From NCBI GenBank assembly GCA_023401925.1, contig JAEXDA010000047.1, positions 1 to 64,000 of the forward strand: a stretch of DNA of 64,000 nt, written 5' to 3'. The position numbers and the translations under genes are program-made. Origin of the DNA: Bacillota bacterium. Its GTDB lineage: Bacteria > Bacillota > UBA4882 > UBA8346. Positions 14,652 to 24,191 of the stretch are shown in pieces. The first letter of the stretch is position 1. Every line of letters starts with the position of its first letter. The notes below the pieces were generated by a model. It had not been told where the DNA came from and made no database searches. It saw only the letters and a list, made by a program, of their open reading frames with translations.

Positions 14652-16471
14652 AAAGGTATTTTCGGATATTGTTAACGGCCATCGCGATGGTATTGATTTG
14701 TTCTTCAGTTTTAGCGGCAAATTTTGATGCCGGTACCTTTACTTTCCTGGGAAATGGCGATGCCGAGACCATGGACCCGGCCAAAGCCTATGATGTAGCC
14801 AGCGGCGGAATTATCTTTCAATGCTATGACAATCTGGTCCAATATAAACCGGGCAGCATCACAGAATTTGAACCGTTACTCGCCTCTCAAGTCCCCTCGA
14901 TCGCCAACGGTCTTATTTCCAAAGACGGCAAAACCTATACCTTCCCGATTCGGAAAGGGGTAAAATTCCATAACGGGGCTGTTTTAACTCCCCAGGATGT
15001 TCAATATTCCTTTGAAAGAGGTATGTTGGCCGATCCCAACGGCGGCGCCAATTGGATGCTGTTGGAACCGTTGCTGGGCGTCAGCACCATCGCCGAGTAC
15101 GCCTGCAAGCTTGGAAAAGTTGACGATTTTTCGAAAGTAGGCAAAGAAGCTCTTTTGGCAACCGCCAAAGCGGTCATGGCCTCCGTTGAAGTACAGGGAA
15201 ATAACGTTATCTTTCATTTAGCCAAACCCTATCCGCCTTTTTTGGCGATTCTGGCGAAGGATTCCAATTGGTCGGCAATTTTGAATAAAAAATGGATGAT
15301 TGAACACGGAGACTGGGACGGCAATCCTGAAAACTGGGTGAAATGGCACGATCTCCCCACCGAAAAAATGACCCTCTTCGACAAAGAGATGGGAACCGGA
15401 CCTTTTATCCATGTCAAATGGGACCGCAGCACCGCTACCCATACTTTTACGGCTTTTAAAGATTACTTCCGCGGCCCGGCCAAGCTGAAAACGGTTATTG
15501 AAAATAACGGCGTGACCGAATTCAACACCAAAAAACTAATGCTCCAACAAGGCGCGGCCGACGCCATTTGGATCCCCACTGAAAACGTCAGCCAAATGCA
15601 ATCCGTTCCCAATGTAGTCATCTTGACGAAATTACCGTGGGTGTCCAATACCGTGGCCATATTTAATCAAGGAATAAAAACCGAGGGAAACGAGTTGGTC
15701 GGCAGCGGCAAACTGGACGGCAAAGGGATCCCCTCTGACTTCTTTTCCGATATTAATGTTCGTAAAGGCTTTTGCTATGCCTTCGATTACGCATCGTATA
15801 TCAAAGACGTAGCCAAGGGTCAAGGTTCCACCCCTTACGGCCCGATTCCCATCGCTTTCAAGTCTTTTTTTGACACCAAAATGGAAAAATACACTTACGA
15901 CACCAAAAAGGCCGGGGAATATTTTAAAAAAGCCTTTAATGGTGAAGTATGGAAAAACGGTTTCAAATTTACCCTTGTTTATAATATCCCCAATAACTCC
16001 CGTAAAACCGCAGCCGAGATCTTAAAGTTCGGACTGGAGAGCATTAATCCCAAGTTTAAAGTGGATGTTCTGGGAATGGAGTGGCCAACCATGCTGCCCA
16101 GGCGGCGTGAAGGGCAGCTTCCTCTGGTTTTCGTTGGTTGGCAGGCCGATTATGCCGACCCGCATAACTTCGCCTTTGCTTATCTCAATAGTTCCGGAGA
16201 TTATATGAAATATTGCGGCACCCATGGAGTCGAATTGGCCCAAAAAGTCTTCGATCCGTTGGTTAACGCCGGTATCGGAACGACCGATCTGAGACAACGC
16301 GCCAAAATATATACCGAAATCCAAAAAAAGGCTTTTGAGTACGCCCCTTATCTTTGCTATGTCGATGAACTCAACTGGAGGGTCATGGGTTCCTGGGTCA
16401 AGGGTTTTGTGAACGACCCAATCCGCCCCTGCTTTTATGACTACTATTCCCTTTATAAAGTGAAAAAATAA
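14648..16471 (+). CDS. peptide-type ABC transporter substrate-binding protein (SBP family 5)
   Basis: This 607-residue exported binding protein captures peptide-like ligands for the transporter. A signal peptide occupies residues 1-24 (MKRYFRILLTAIAMVLICSS then VLA-A). Family signatures are the early DAETMDPAKAYD, the ligand-lobe KDGKTYTFPIRKGVKFHNG with LTPQDVQYSFERG, and DVRKGFCYA-like helices. There is no lipobox cysteine at the cleavage site, although a Cys sits inside the signal. AAGGAGG lies eight bases before the ATG. A strong stem-loop follows the gene at 16485-16519. The ligand cannot be read from sequence. Confidence 0.88.
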   Translation: MKRYFRILLTAIAMVLICSSVLAANFDAGTFTFLGNGDAETMDPAKAYDVASGGIIFQCYDNLVQYKPGSITEFEPLLASQVPSIANGLISKDGKTYTFPIRKGVKFHNGAVLTPQDVQYSFERGMLADPNGGANWMLLEPLLGVSTIAEYACKLGKVDDFSKVGKEALLATAKAVMASVEVQGNNVIFHLAKPYPPFLAILAKDSNWSAILNKKWMIEHGDWDGNPENWVKWHDLPTEKMTLFDKEMGTGPFIHVKWDRSTATHTFTAFKDYFRGPAKLKTVIENNGVTEFNTKKLMLQQGAADAIWIPTENVSQMQSVPNVVILTKLPWVSNTVAIFNQGIKTEGNELVGSGKLDGKGIPSDFFSDINVRKGFCYAFDYASYIKDVAKGQGSTPYGPIPIAFKSFFDTKMEKYTYDTKKAGEYFKKAFNGEVWKNGFKFTLVYNIPNNSRKTAAEILKFGLESINPKFKVDVLGMEWPTMLPRRREGQLPLVFVGWQADYADPHNFAFAYLNSSGDYMKYCGTHGVELAQKVFDPLVNAGIGTTDLRQRAKIYTEIQKKAFEYAPYLCYVDELNWRVMGSWVKGFVNDPIRPCFYDYYSLYKVKK

Positions 16472-16484
16472 TCATTGGTCCCCA

Positions 16485-16519
16485 GCCTGAAGATGGGAGA
16501 GGTTTCCCAATCTTCAGGC
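16485..16519 (+). promoter_or_regulatory. intercistronic stem-loop after the binding-protein gene
   Basis: GCCTGAAGAT (16485-16494) pairs perfectly with ATCTTCAGGC (16510-16519), with an added GGG/CCC inside. No T-run follows, so it is not a classical terminator. Hairpins here commonly protect the 5' cistron's mRNA and give excess binding protein over permease. Confidence 0.6.
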
Positions 16520-16556
16520 CGGTGCTCAAGCCGATTGAATGCGGAGGCTACAACCC

Positions 16557-17588
16557 ATGTTAAGTTATATTTTACGGCGGCTCATGTTATTGCCAGCGGT
16601 TTTGATTGGAATTTCCATTGTCATTTTTCTGATGATCAATTCGATGGGGCCATGGGCCAGATTGGCAACTTACCTGCCTTCTCCTGATGCCGAAAAACGG
16701 GTCAATCTGGAAGCGATGGTTCAGAAATATCATCTCAACGATCCCTTATATAAAATGTATTTTCGTTGGCTTGGTAATCTGGCTCAAGGCAATCTGGGAT
16801 GGTCGCAATCCAATCACATGCCGGTGGCGGACGCCATTCGGATTCGTTTCGCTGCTACCTTGGAGTTGGCCTTATTTGCGATTATTCCGGTCATTATAGG
16901 TGGAGTGTTGCTAGGTGTATTATCGGCCAGGCATCACAACCAGCCGATTGATCACACCACCCGGATTTTCGCGATTGTCGGTTGGTCGTTGCCCGATTTT
17001 GTATTCGGTTTAATCGTGTTAATGGTTGGTTATGGCATACTGGGCTGGTTTCCGCCGGGCCGTTTAAGCTCCTGGGTGGATTTGGAGATCGTCAAAGGAA
17101 GTTTCAGGCAATTTACCGGGCTTAATATTTTGGACTCCATTCTTAATGGGCGTTTGGATATTCTTTGGAATGCGCTGCGGCATCTTGTCGGACCCACCAT
17201 CACTTTGACTTATCTTTGGTGGGCCTTTATCCTGAGAGTTACCCGGTCAACCATGCTCGATGTGATGAATCAGGATTATATCCGGACCGCCCGCGCCAAA
17301 GGATTACCGGAAAACACCGTTATCAATAAGCATGCCCTGAGAAATACCTTAATCCCGATCTCTACTTTGAGCGGAATTATGTTGCTGGGGTTATTGGGCG
17401 GCGTGGTCATCGTAGAAACCGTATTTAATTTCCCCGGACTGGGACTTTTGATTGCTACGGCAGCTACCCGCCTTGATGTTCCAACGGTGGTGGGGGTACT
17501 CATCTTTTATGCCACCCTTTTGGTTTTAATCAATCTGGCAGTCGACATTCTGTACTCAGTCATCGACCCCAGAGTACGATTGGAGTAA
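16557..17588 (+). CDS. peptide-type ABC transporter permease (DppB type)
   Basis: This is an inner-membrane permease of 343 residues with six or more helices. The N-terminal MLSYILRRLMLLPAVLIGIS is typical of DppB. The EAA-loop region reads QDYIRTARAKGLPENTVINK, the ATPase-docking motif of the family. GGAGG at 16543-16547 selects the ATG at 16557. Only 3 nt separate it from the next permease gene. It has a somewhat longer periplasmic segment than minimal family members. Confidence 0.9.
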   Translation: MLSYILRRLMLLPAVLIGISIVIFLMINSMGPWARLATYLPSPDAEKRVNLEAMVQKYHLNDPLYKMYFRWLGNLAQGNLGWSQSNHMPVADAIRIRFAATLELALFAIIPVIIGGVLLGVLSARHHNQPIDHTTRIFAIVGWSLPDFVFGLIVLMVGYGILGWFPPGRLSSWVDLEIVKGSFRQFTGLNILDSILNGRLDILWNALRHLVGPTITLTYLWWAFILRVTRSTMLDVMNQDYIRTARAKGLPENTVINKHALRNTLIPISTLSGIMLLGLLGGVVIVETVFNFPGLGLLIATAATRLDVPTVVGVLIFYATLLVLINLAVDILYSVIDPRVRLE

Positions 17589-17591
17589 AAA

Positions 17592-18461
17592 ATGAAAATC
17601 ATTAAACGTTTATTAAAAAACCCGGTCTCTTTAGCGGGAATCGTCCTATTATTGATATTTATCCTGATAGCGCTGGCAGCGCCCTTTCTTGCGCCGCCCC
17701 GAGACCCATCCAATCCTTATCAAATTCCCCGGCGCGGTTGGACCTTGGAACCCTCCCCACCTTCCGCGGAATACATCTTTGGTTTAACCCAAGGTTCTTA
17801 TGATATATTTTACGGTATTATCTGGGGAACCAGGACTGCTTTGAAAGTCGGCCTGATCGTGGTGTTTTTCAGTACCCTGATCGGTATCACGCTGGGCTCA
17901 ATTTCGGCTTATTATGGGGGTAAACTGGATGAATTCCTAATGCGTTTTACCGATATCTTTATGAGTTTCCCGACCATCGTCTTTGCAGTCATCTTTACGG
18001 TCGTTTTCGGAATCGGCCTGAATAGTGTGATGATGGCCTTGGTTTTATTTGGCTGGATGAGCTATGCCCGCCTCATCCGGGGAAATATATTGGCCGTCAA
18101 ACAAGAAGAATATATCATGGCGGCAAGGGCCATCGGAGTCAGCGATTTCAAGATCATTACCCGGCATATTTTACCCAACACCATCTTTCCGGTAATTATT
18201 CAAGCTTCGATGTCCCTGGGTTCAGTGGTTATTATCGCTTCCTCGATGAGTTTCTTGGGACTGGGCGCCCCCGAGGGCTATGCAGACTGGGGTCAGATGA
18301 TTAACTTTGCCCGTAACTGGATGCTGGGAGAACAGGCGAACGTGCTCAAATATTGGTTTACGGTTATTTATCCTGGTATGGCCATTGTCCTGTTCGTATT
18401 GTCCTGGAATTTGGTGGGCGATGCCTTAAGAGATATTATGGATCCCAAACTTCAGGGATAA
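17592..18461 (+). CDS. peptide-type ABC transporter permease (DppC type)
   Basis: This is the second permease, 289 residues, with an N-terminal helix and five further helices. The docking loop is QEEYIMAARAIGVSDFKIITRHILPN and the preceding helix contains SYARLIRG. The C-terminal MSFLGLGAPEGYADWGQMI and DALRDIMDPKLQG are classical for DppC. It is the last gene of the operon; no terminator with a T-run was seen in the following 150 nt. Confidence 0.92.
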   Translation: MKIIKRLLKNPVSLAGIVLLLIFILIALAAPFLAPPRDPSNPYQIPRRGWTLEPSPPSAEYIFGLTQGSYDIFYGIIWGTRTALKVGLIVVFFSTLIGITLGSISAYYGGKLDEFLMRFTDIFMSFPTIVFAVIFTVVFGIGLNSVMMALVLFGWMSYARLIRGNILAVKQEEYIMAARAIGVSDFKIITRHILPNTIFPVIIQASMSLGSVVIIASSMSFLGLGAPEGYADWGQMINFARNWMLGEQANVLKYWFTVIYPGMAIVLFVLSWNLVGDALRDIMDPKLQG

Positions 18462-18614
18462 CTTCTTCGATACAATATTATCACACCGAACCATCACTTT
18501 ATTAAACCGGGAGAATATTTTCGACCGGTTATTTATATAGGAGCGCACTCAAAAACGCAGGAATTTCCTTGGTAAAGATAGAATTCCATGGGGAGTAGAT
18601 AGGGAGGCGTTACC

Positions 18615-19343
18615 ATGAAAGCCGAGATCACATACATATTTCATAATTGCTTTGTCCTAAAGATCCAAGAAAGAACCTTTCTTTTTGACTACCCTGCAGA
18701 CGAGTATTTAAATCGTGAAATGCGTGAGCTTATCCAAAACAAAATCAACGACAGCGACTTATATGTGGTTTCATCCCACAATCACAAAGATCATTTCAAC
18801 CGTGATGTTGCCAGGTTAAGTTCAGCTGTTAAAAATATCCGCTATATTTTATCTAAAGATATTATGAAACGAAACCGATTCTACAAAGAGTCGCCAGAAA
18901 GTTACAGCATCGCCCCGGACCAGACCAACTTCATCGAAGGCATGGAGATTCGTAGTTTCCGAAGCAACGATGAAGGAGTAGCTTTTTTAATATCCTTGAA
19001 TGGACTCCATATTTACTTTGGCGGAGATCTTGCCTGTTGGGACTGGGATGAATTAACCGAGCATGAACACCGCTTTTTAGTGGACTATTTTGGAGAGGTC
19101 TTAACCAACTTGAAACGCTGGCCGATTCATATCGCCTTTTCAAATACGGATCCCCGGCTTCCGAATTGGTCCGGGGCAGCCCAGTTCATTCAGACGGTAA
19201 AACCGGATTTCTTCGTACCGATGCACACTTTCGGAGATACCCAGTCGATTGCCAGGTTTTTAACGGAAAATCCCCAGCCCTTTCAAAAGTTCTTCCATTA
19301 TCAAAAGACTGGAGATTCAATTGTTTTGGAATTGCCGTTTTAG
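18615..19343 (+). CDS. MBL-fold metal-dependent hydrolase
   Basis: This 242-residue protein shows the metallo-beta-lactamase metal motif as SSHNHKDHFN (H-x-H-x-D-H), near residue 58. A later GGDLACWDW supplies the bridging aspartate and PMHTFGDTQ a C-terminal histidine. The layout resembles UlaG-like or YtkL-like hydrolases of unknown substrate. GGGAGG precedes the ATG. The next membrane-protein gene starts 24 nt downstream, so the two may be co-transcribed. The substrate is not predictable. Confidence 0.75.
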   Translation: MKAEITYIFHNCFVLKIQERTFLFDYPADEYLNREMRELIQNKINDSDLYVVSSHNHKDHFNRDVARLSSAVKNIRYILSKDIMKRNRFYKESPESYSIAPDQTNFIEGMEIRSFRSNDEGVAFLISLNGLHIYFGGDLACWDWDELTEHEHRFLVDYFGEVLTNLKRWPIHIAFSNTDPRLPNWSGAAQFIQTVKPDFFVPMHTFGDTQSIARFLTENPQPFQKFFHYQKTGDSIVLELPF

Positions 19344-19367
19344 CTATCGCTTTGAGGAGGAACCTTT

Positions 19368-20591
19368 ATGATTTGGAAAGAAGCTTTGGGTGAAAGCCCC
19401 CAGGTAACAATCTTTCAACGAATCACCCGGATTATATGGCGAAGTATTCTTATCGGAGTCGCTTATACCCTGACCATTTTCTGGCTGGGAACCGTATTAA
19501 CCCATCAAGGTGTGCCTTTCCCCGATTTGGACAAGCTTGGTATGAACCGATTATGGTTCCTGGGAGCTTCTGTCTTAATGGGGTTCGTAATTGGCGCTAT
19601 TTCACAGATAGTTCATACATCAAAACCCAATCACATTTTGACCTGGACGATATTTCTCTTTTTGAACCCCTTTTCAATAAGCTTGGAAAGTGCTCTCCTC
19701 GCTCCCAATCTATTAACGGCTTCGACGCTTCCTTCGTTGATGCTGGTACAATTTTTGGCCGCACTGGTAGCCGGATTGCTGATTACTTTTTTATTCGCCT
19801 CTTCATCCAAACAAATCTTCGGGTCCTATATCCACCGTACCTGGTCGGCTTGGATTAGGCGCATTGCCGTCTCTATCATAATCACTTTTTTATTTTTTTT
19901 CCTGTTTAGCGCGACCAACTATCATTTAGTTCAAAAACTCTATTTTGATAATTATCAAGTCCGCTTCGATATTCCGACGCTCCCGGTGGTCCTGACGATT
20001 CAGTTTATGAAGGCCGTTTTGATCGTTTTTTCTTTACTACCGATGATTACAACCATCGGAGCAACCAAACGCTTTATTGCCGTAATGAGCGGCCTCTCCC
20101 TGGTTGTTCTCGGCGCGTTGGGCCCTTTCTTACAAGTCTCCAACTTATCGATGTTCTTACTGCTGGCAAGTTCGGGTAATTTATTCATCCAGAACTTTTT
20201 GATCGGAATTTTTGTAGGCTTTATTTTGGGGTGCCCTTCAAAGCTGGAAGAAACGGGGACTACCGTAGTGGATTATGTACGCCCCAAACTTAGAGAAGGT
20301 CTTAGCAATACCGCCGGATTTTTCACCAAGCCTTTTCAAATTTCCGAGAAAGCTGTTATTAATCCTGAACCAACCCAAACTCCAAAAAACGAGCTTCCAA
20401 AGGATTTGAATGAAACCCCTCCGGAAATCCCCGACGCTCCCGAAGAATCTTCTACGGACAGTGCTGACCAATCCGCAGAGCCGAGTCAAAATGATGCTGC
20501 AGTTTCTGCCGAAAACGCAAATGAAGCATCCATAGCCGAAGGGGAAGTTGATCAAACCAAAGATACCCCGGACACTTCTTCAAAAAATTGA
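19368..20591 (+). CDS. polytopic membrane protein with acidic disordered tail, unknown
   Basis: I do not recognise this 407-residue protein. Residues 20-305 hold about seven or eight hydrophobic helices. The final 90 residues are a low-complexity acidic tail rich in Pro, Glu, Asp, Ser and Asn (for example ETPPEIPDAPEESSTDSADQ). GAGGAGG lies six bases before the ATG. It follows the MBL hydrolase by 24 nt and converges on nadC with only 12 nt between the stop codons. The tail would lie in the cytosol or periplasm depending on topology. Confidence 0.6.
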   Translation: MIWKEALGESPQVTIFQRITRIIWRSILIGVAYTLTIFWLGTVLTHQGVPFPDLDKLGMNRLWFLGASVLMGFVIGAISQIVHTSKPNHILTWTIFLFLNPFSISLESALLAPNLLTASTLPSLMLVQFLAALVAGLLITFLFASSSKQIFGSYIHRTWSAWIRRIAVSIIITFLFFFLFSATNYHLVQKLYFDNYQVRFDIPTLPVVLTIQFMKAVLIVFSLLPMITTIGATKRFIAVMSGLSLVVLGALGPFLQVSNLSMFLLLASSGNLFIQNFLIGIFVGFILGCPSKLEETGTTVVDYVRPKLREGLSNTAGFFTKPFQISEKAVINPEPTQTPKNELPKDLNETPPEIPDAPEESSTDSADQSAEPSQNDAAVSAENANEASIAEGEVDQTKDTPDTSSKN

Positions 20592-20603
20592 ATGATGGAC
20601 GCC

Positions 20604-21443
20604 TTATTCCTTTTTCCGGACATCCAGACTGATGTCCAAAGCCCTTACCGAATGCGTAATCGCTCCGACAGAGATAATATCGACTCCCGTTGCGGCGATC
20701 TCCTGGATAGTATGCTCATCGACATTTCCCGAGGCCTCAACCAAAGCCCTCTGATGAATTAATTCCACCATCGCCCGCATCTCCGGCGCCGGCATATTAT
20801 CCAGCATAATAATATCAGCCCCCGCCGCTAAAGCCTCCTCAACTTGAGCCTTGGTTTCCACTTCCACTTCGATGGTCATCGTATGGGGAATGTAATCCTT
20901 GGCCCGCCTCACGGCCTCGGCAATGGACCCGCAGGCTTCAATGTGATTGTCTTTAATAAGTACCGCATCGGCCAAATTGAAACGGTGGTTGCACCCACCA
21001 CCCATCCTGACAGCATATTTTTCCAGCATCCGAAGGCCGGGAGTAGTCTTCCGGGTATCCACGATTTTGGCCGGCAAGTCCCCCTTCAAATTGACAAGCC
21101 TGGCCGTTTGTGTGGCAATCCCCGATAATCTCTGCAAAAAATTGAGGGCAACTCTTTCACCGGCCAGGATTGACCGTATGGGGCCCTGCCAGGTTGCAAT
21201 TTCAGTTCCGGGGCTTACTTCCGTTCCATCGGATAACGACTTCAAACAAATCATATCGCGATTCAGCTGATGAAAAACTTCGCTCACAACCGGCAAACCG
21301 GCCAGTATTCCCCCGGCCTTTGCTATAAAAACGGCTTCCGCCATGAAATCTTTATCAAAAATAGCCTCCGATGTAATATCGCCCTGTTGTAAGTCTTCCA
21401 ATAAAGCCCCTTTAACGATATTCTCCAGGATAAACCGGTTCAT
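20604..21443 (-). CDS. nadC: nicotinate-nucleotide pyrophosphorylase (carboxylating)
   Basis: The enzyme converts quinolinate and PRPP to nicotinate mononucleotide in de novo NAD synthesis. At 279 residues it has full length. Motifs include LLEDLQQGDITSEAI at the N-terminus, DTRKTTPGLR, GGGCNHRFNLADAVLIKDNH (quinolinate and PRPP binding) and the barrel strands IEVEVET and IIMLDNM, with GVDIISVGAITHS near the end. Its start overlaps the nadB stop by 4 bp, so it is the last gene of nadABC. Confidence 0.96.
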   Translation of the reverse strand: MNRFILENIVKGALLEDLQQGDITSEAIFDKDFMAEAVFIAKAGGILAGLPVVSEVFHQLNRDMICLKSLSDGTEVSPGTEIATWQGPIRSILAGERVALNFLQRLSGIATQTARLVNLKGDLPAKIVDTRKTTPGLRMLEKYAVRMGGGCNHRFNLADAVLIKDNHIEACGSIAEAVRRAKDYIPHTMTIEVEVETKAQVEEALAAGADIIMLDNMPAPEMRAMVELIHQRALVEASGNVDEHTIQEIAATGVDIISVGAITHSVRALDISLDVRKKE

Positions 21444-23035
21444 AACGCCACCTCGTCAGTTTGACTTTGAAATTGAATATGTTTTTGCCAGGTTGGATCC
21501 GGGTCCGGATAATCGGCCCGAAAATGAGCGCCCCGGCTTTCAGTACGAATCCTGGCTGCTCGGGCAATCAATCCGGCAAGATCCAACATATTTTGGAATT
21601 CAAAATAGGCCGGATTCAGTTCGAAGCCATTTTTAGAAAGGGGTCCAATTTCTGGGGACAAAAGCCTCTCTGCTTCCTGCAAGCCTGCTCTATCCCGGAC
21701 AATGCCTAAATGTTCCCCAGCAATTCTTCGTAACCAAACCAATCCCCCGGTCCGCTGTTCATAGGGTATTCGGATCTCGGGGTAATGGATTTCCAAATCA
21801 TTTTCATTCGTTTTCGAAAGGTCTTGAAGTTGATTTTTTAATAAATCAGCAATTCTGCCTCCGAAAACTAACCCTTCCAATAATGAGTTACTCGCCAAAC
21901 GATTGGCCCCATGAACTCCGGTAGCCGCCACCTCTCCGGCTGCATACAGTCCCGGAACGGAAGTTCTTCCCCATAAATCGGTCATGATTCCGCCCATCAT
22001 GTAATGAGCGGCCGGGGCTACCGGGATCGGCTCCGATAGAATATCGAGGCCATATTGCAAACAAGTATCACAAATGTTGGGGAAGCGCTCTTTAACCGCC
22101 TCCGTTCTTATTTTACCCAAATCTAAAAAAACACAGGAACTATTGGTTCTTTGCATTTCAGTATAAATGGAACGAGCCACCACATCACGCGGCGCTAACT
22201 CGGCCAACTTGTGATAACGCGGCATAAATCGCTCACCCGCAGTGTTGATGAGCAGCCCTCCCTCACCCCGGACGCTTTCGGATATTAAAAAAGGAGGCGC
22301 CGATGACAAGCAAAGCGCGGTAGGATGAAATTGAATAAATTCCAAATCGGTCAAGACCGCCCCCGCCCGATATGCCAGGATCATACCATCCCCGGTGGCG
22401 ACAGAAGGATTGGTTGTCTTTTCATAAATTTGACCCAAACCGCCGCTGCAAAGAATGACCGCCGAGGCCAAAAATAAATTCAATGCCCCTTGATGAACCG
22501 TAACCACCCCGCGACAGAATCCCGCTTCCGTAGCCAATGCCAAGACGAAGTGCTGTTCGTAAACAGCAATATTATGATTTTCCAATTGGCGGATTAAAGT
22601 TTCCGAAACAGCCCGCCCTGTGGCATCTCCATGGGCATGCAGAATACGGCTGCGACTATGGGCGGCTTCTCGGGTAAAACTGATTTCACCCTGTTTTCGA
22701 TCAAAAGGCACCCCCTCGTCAATCAGTTGGCGGACCCGGCCCACTCCTTCGCCAACCAATATTTTCACCGCCTCAGACTTGCATAAACCGGCGCCGGCCG
22801 TCATCGTATCTTGATAATGAAGCTCGGGCGAATCCTCCACTCCCAACGCTGAGGCAATTCCCCCCTGGGCATAATAGGTATTGCTTTCCTGAATCAAAGA
22901 TTTGGTCAGTAAAATGACTCGGGCGGTTTTGCTTAATTCTAAAGCCGTATATAGTCCGGCGATGCCCCCTCCAACAACCAGGAATTGGGCCTTGTCGACC
23001 AGAGGAGGCGGATCGTCGGGAAAGTAATGGTACAT
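21440..23035 (-). CDS. nadB: L-aspartate oxidase
   Basis: This FAD enzyme oxidises L-aspartate to iminoaspartate, the substrate of NadA. The FAD-binding VVGGGIAGLYTALELSK lies near the N-terminus. Succinate-dehydrogenase-family motifs follow: EFIQFHPTAL, VRGEGG, and GLYAAGEVAATGVHGANRLA with SNSLLEGLVFGGR. The length of 531 residues is normal. The ATG at 23035 is favoured over one at 23047 because GGAGG lies seven bases upstream. It is 18 nt after nadA and overlaps nadC. Confidence 0.96.
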   Translation of the reverse strand: MYHYFPDDPPPLVDKAQFLVVGGGIAGLYTALELSKTARVILLTKSLIQESNTYYAQGGIASALGVEDSPELHYQDTMTAGAGLCKSEAVKILVGEGVGRVRQLIDEGVPFDRKQGEISFTREAAHSRSRILHAHGDATGRAVSETLIRQLENHNIAVYEQHFVLALATEAGFCRGVVTVHQGALNLFLASAVILCSGGLGQIYEKTTNPSVATGDGMILAYRAGAVLTDLEFIQFHPTALCLSSAPPFLISESVRGEGGLLINTAGERFMPRYHKLAELAPRDVVARSIYTEMQRTNSSCVFLDLGKIRTEAVKERFPNICDTCLQYGLDILSEPIPVAPAAHYMMGGIMTDLWGRTSVPGLYAAGEVAATGVHGANRLASNSLLEGLVFGGRIADLLKNQLQDLSKTNENDLEIHYPEIRIPYEQRTGGLVWLRRIAGEHLGIVRDRAGLQEAERLLSPEIGPLSKNGFELNPAYFEFQNMLDLAGLIARAARIRTESRGAHFRADYPDPDPTWQKHIQFQSQTDEVAL

Positions 23036-23053
23036 TATGACCTCCACTTGCCT

Positions 23054-23974
23054 TTAAACATATTCTAACATCCGTTCAAGAGATGTTTTTGCCCGTACCC
23101 GAATCTCAGGCGGTACCGTAATGATCTTGCTTTGGTTTTGCAAGGCGGCTAAAACTTTGGGAATTGTGATGCGTTTCATATTGGGACAGACTAACCCGGG
23201 AGATAATAAATAAAAGGTCTTCTGAGGATTCTCCTTTTGCAGACCGTGAATGATTCCCATTTCAGTGCCGATAATAAAATTTCGGCCGGAAGATTCTCTG
23301 ACATATTTCATGATTTGCGAGGTACTTCCGATAAAATCGGCTGCCTGAGCCACCTCCTCGCGGCATTCGGGATGTACCAACACGAAAGCATCCGGATGAT
23401 GCGCTTTGGCGACGATTACATCTTCCGGCGTAATCCGCTGATGCGTTATGCAATAACCGGGCCAGATGTGAAATTTCTTCCGGGGTACTTTGCCGGCAAC
23501 ATAACGCCCCAAATTTTGATCGGGCAAAAATATGATTTCTTGCTCCGGTATATTTTGGACCAATTTTACCGCATTGGCAGATGTACAACAATAATCACTG
23601 ACCGCTTTGACTGCTGCCGTAGAATTTACATAGGAGACTACCGCTGCCCGGGGATATTGCTCGCGCCATTTTAAAACTTCATCCACTTCAGCCATTTCCG
23701 CCATGGGGCAGCCGGCCGTCTCATCCGGTAAAATAACTTTTTTTTCAGGGGATAGGACGGCCGCACTTTCTGCCATAAAATGGACTCCGCAAAACACGAC
23801 GACTTCAGCCTTTGTACTTGCCGCTATTTGACTTAAGGCCAATGAATCCCCTACATAATCCGCTAAATCTTGGATTTCATCATTTTGATAATTATGGGCC
23901 AAAATGATTGCATGTTGTTTTGCGCGTAAGCGATCGATTTCATCCATCTGCAAAGTATATTCCGATTGAGACAT
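23054..23974 (-). CDS. nadA: quinolinate synthase
   Basis: This [4Fe-4S] enzyme condenses iminoaspartate with dihydroxyacetone phosphate to quinolinate. Features are AIILAHNYQNDEIQDLADYVGDSL, VVFCGVHFMAESA (first cluster cysteine), SDYCCTSANAV (second), PDQNLGRYV, HPECREEV and LLSPGLVCPNMKRI (third). The 306-residue form starts at 23974 behind CAGGAGAATC; an in-frame extension to 24151 has no family similarity and runs across the promoter, so it is rejected. It is the first gene of nadABC. Confidence 0.96.
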   Translation of the reverse strand: MSQSEYTLQMDEIDRLRAKQHAIILAHNYQNDEIQDLADYVGDSLALSQIAASTKAEVVVFCGVHFMAESAAVLSPEKKVILPDETAGCPMAEMAEVDEVLKWREQYPRAAVVSYVNSTAAVKAVSDYCCTSANAVKLVQNIPEQEIIFLPDQNLGRYVAGKVPRKKFHIWPGYCITHQRITPEDVIVAKAHHPDAFVLVHPECREEVAQAADFIGSTSQIMKYVRESSGRNFIIGTEMGIIHGLQKENPQKTFYLLSPGLVCPNMKRITIPKVLAALQNQSKIITVPPEIRVRAKTSLERMLEYV

Positions 23975-24008
23975 TCCAGATTCTCCTGTTTCAGCGCAAT
24001 TTATCCTC

Positions 24009-24037
24009 ATTTTACTTTTGGAGTTTCCTTTTGTCAA
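24009..24037 (-). promoter_or_regulatory. sigma-A promoter of nadABC
   Basis: On the minus strand TTGACA (24037-24032) and TAAAAT (24014-24009) are separated by exactly 17 nt, 35 nt before the nadA start. No NadR or NiaR operator could be confirmed. Confidence 0.75.
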
Positions 24038-24072
24038 CAGTTTATTGGGGAATCGGAAGATGTCAAAAGTAT

Positions 24073-24096
24073 TTAAAAAAAACAGGCGCTCGCCTG
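24073..24096 (-). terminator. intrinsic terminator of the ECF transporter operon
   Basis: On the minus strand CAGGC-GAGC-GCCTG (24096-24083) is followed directly by a run of eight T. It lies about 95 nt beyond the last ECF ATPase gene and just before the nadABC promoter. Confidence 0.75.
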
Positions 24097-24191
24097 AATC
24101 TTCTTGAACCAATTCAATTGGGAAAAATCCACCCGATTGACGGACAACCAACCCGCGCGAAGCGGGAGAGCCCGGAATGGGACAGGCAATT

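Noticed and set aside
23975..24151. N-terminal extension of nadA
   Set aside because: The extension crosses a full sigma-A promoter and has no similarity to NadA; the ATG at 23974 has a ribosome binding site.
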